26,643 nt of DNA from IMG/VR virus record IMGVR_UViG_3300035162_003120, positions 1 through 26,643 of that record; one strand, given 5' to 3'. The DNA is from a virus. The position numbers were made by a program, and so were the translations under genes. The notes under the pieces are model-generated. The model searched no databases, had not been told where the DNA came from, and was given only the letters and a program-made list of their open reading frames with translations. Of this stretch, positions 26,348 through 26,643 are shown one piece after another; position 1 is the first letter of the stretch, and every line of letters starts with the position of its first letter.

Positions 26348-26602
26348 ATGGCAAAATTAAAAAAGGGAAGACTATCTGAAATAGTTAAAGAATTACAAGG
26401 GGCTTCTAAAATGCACTTAAAGCAATCAAAAGAAATTGATAGCCATATTGAAGATATGGAATCACCTTTGGAATTAAAAGACGCATGCTATAAAAAAGTA
26501 GTTGCAAGATATGGCTCTAAGAATTCGGCGTATCGAAGCGGAGCTATGGCTAAATGCAGAAAAGTAGGTGCTGCTAACTGGGGTAATAAAAGCAAAAAGT
26601 AA
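26348..26602 (+). CDS. Small basic phage protein with CYKKV...SAYRSGAMAKCRKVGAANWG motif
   Basis: This 84-residue basic protein has a helical N-terminus (KGRLSEIVKELQGASK, then a His/Asp/Glu-containing helix) and a C-terminal block with two cysteines: C47 in DACYKKVVARYGSKNSAYRS, and C70 in GAMAKCRKVGAANWG. I recognise the CYxKVxxRYxxxxSAYxSGAxxKCRKVGAxNWG pattern as recurrent in marine phages, with unknown function. The paired cysteines 22 residues apart, with a His-poor surround, could be a disulphide or, across a dimer, a metal site. The stop codon overlaps the next start (TAATG). It lies 10 bases after the M15 peptidase gene, so it is part of the same transcript. Confidence 0.65.
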   Translation: MAKLKKGRLSEIVKELQGASKMHLKQSKEIDSHIEDMESPLELKDACYKKVVARYGSKNSAYRSGAMAKCRKVGAANWGNKSKK

Positions 26603-26643
26603 TGTATCAATCACCATTTAGTAAAGTTAGAAAAACCGCAAAA
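26602..26643 (+). CDS. 5' end of a further phage gene, cut by the window edge
   Basis: The ATG at 26602 overlaps the preceding stop (TAATG), and 14 codons (MYQSPFSKVRKTAK) remain open to the last base. The overlap repeats the coupling used three times in this cluster, which makes a real gene likely. The N-terminus is basic. Too little is present for any function. Confidence 0.5.
   Translation, partial: MYQSPFSKVRKTAK

Noticed and set aside
1-26643. Alternative genetic code (TAG or TGA reassigned), as in some crAss-like phages
   Set aside because: Long frames run without internal TAG or TGA, tryptophan is encoded by TGG throughout, and the two TAG stops sit exactly at gene ends; reading through the portal TAG adds only about 17 unremarkable residues.
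1-26643. CRISPR arrays, tRNA genes, insertion sequences, diversity-generating retroelement
   Set aside because: I saw no regularly spaced repeats, no cloverleaf in the short gaps, no transposase and no reverse transcriptase; coding density leaves no room for them.

Overview
The window is a late, structural and lysis segment of a double-stranded DNA tailed-phage genome. Every gene I can support lies on the + strand, packed end to end: the largest intergenic gap is 85 bases (5130-5214), so there is no stretch over 300 bases without a gene. The DNA is strongly A/T-rich, and none of the start codons has a Shine-Dalgarno-type purine block. Each is instead preceded by an A/T-only leader, which is the usual situation in Bacteroidota and their phages. 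The capsid, portal and tail-nozzle sequences look to me like the marine (often metagenomic) short-tailed phages of Flavobacteriia, with a head-module layout reminiscent of crAss-like phages. This is recognition from memory, not a search.

Layout. 36-5129 is the head module: portal, a charged scaffold-like protein, and the major capsid protein. A good intrinsic-terminator hairpin follows the capsid gene. 5215-6039 is a conserved-looking but functionally unknown protein enclosed between two hairpins, so it may be its own transcription unit. 6101-13910 is the tail: two adaptor- or ring-like proteins, then a nozzle/stabilisation protein that appears to be split into two adjacent genes (1420 aa and 502 aa). 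The 1420-aa part carries inserted beta-rich modules and a Cys-rich C-terminus.

13923-25248 holds three genes arranged like the T7 gp14-gp15-gp16 internal virion (ejection) proteins: 229 aa, 366 aa and a 3173-aa giant. The giant fills over a third of the window. It carries a zinc-metallopeptidase motif (HEDFH), a complete HAD-phosphatase motif set, hydrophobic segments and a duplicated C-terminal motif, and I can find no cysteine anywhere in it. I read it as a phage large polyvalent protein, packaged and injected into the host.

25248-26643 is a row of small genes, often joined by TAATG stop/start overlaps: a 50-aa holin-like membrane protein, a small basic protein, a 101-aa unknown, a minimal M15 peptidase (probable endolysin), another small basic protein with two cysteines, and the first 14 codons of a gene cut by the window edge.

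Working model: the head proteins build the shell, the adaptor and nozzle proteins close it, the 14/15/16-like set is ejected to breach the envelope and act inside the cell, and the terminal cluster releases progeny. No replication, transcription, tRNA or integration genes are visible here.
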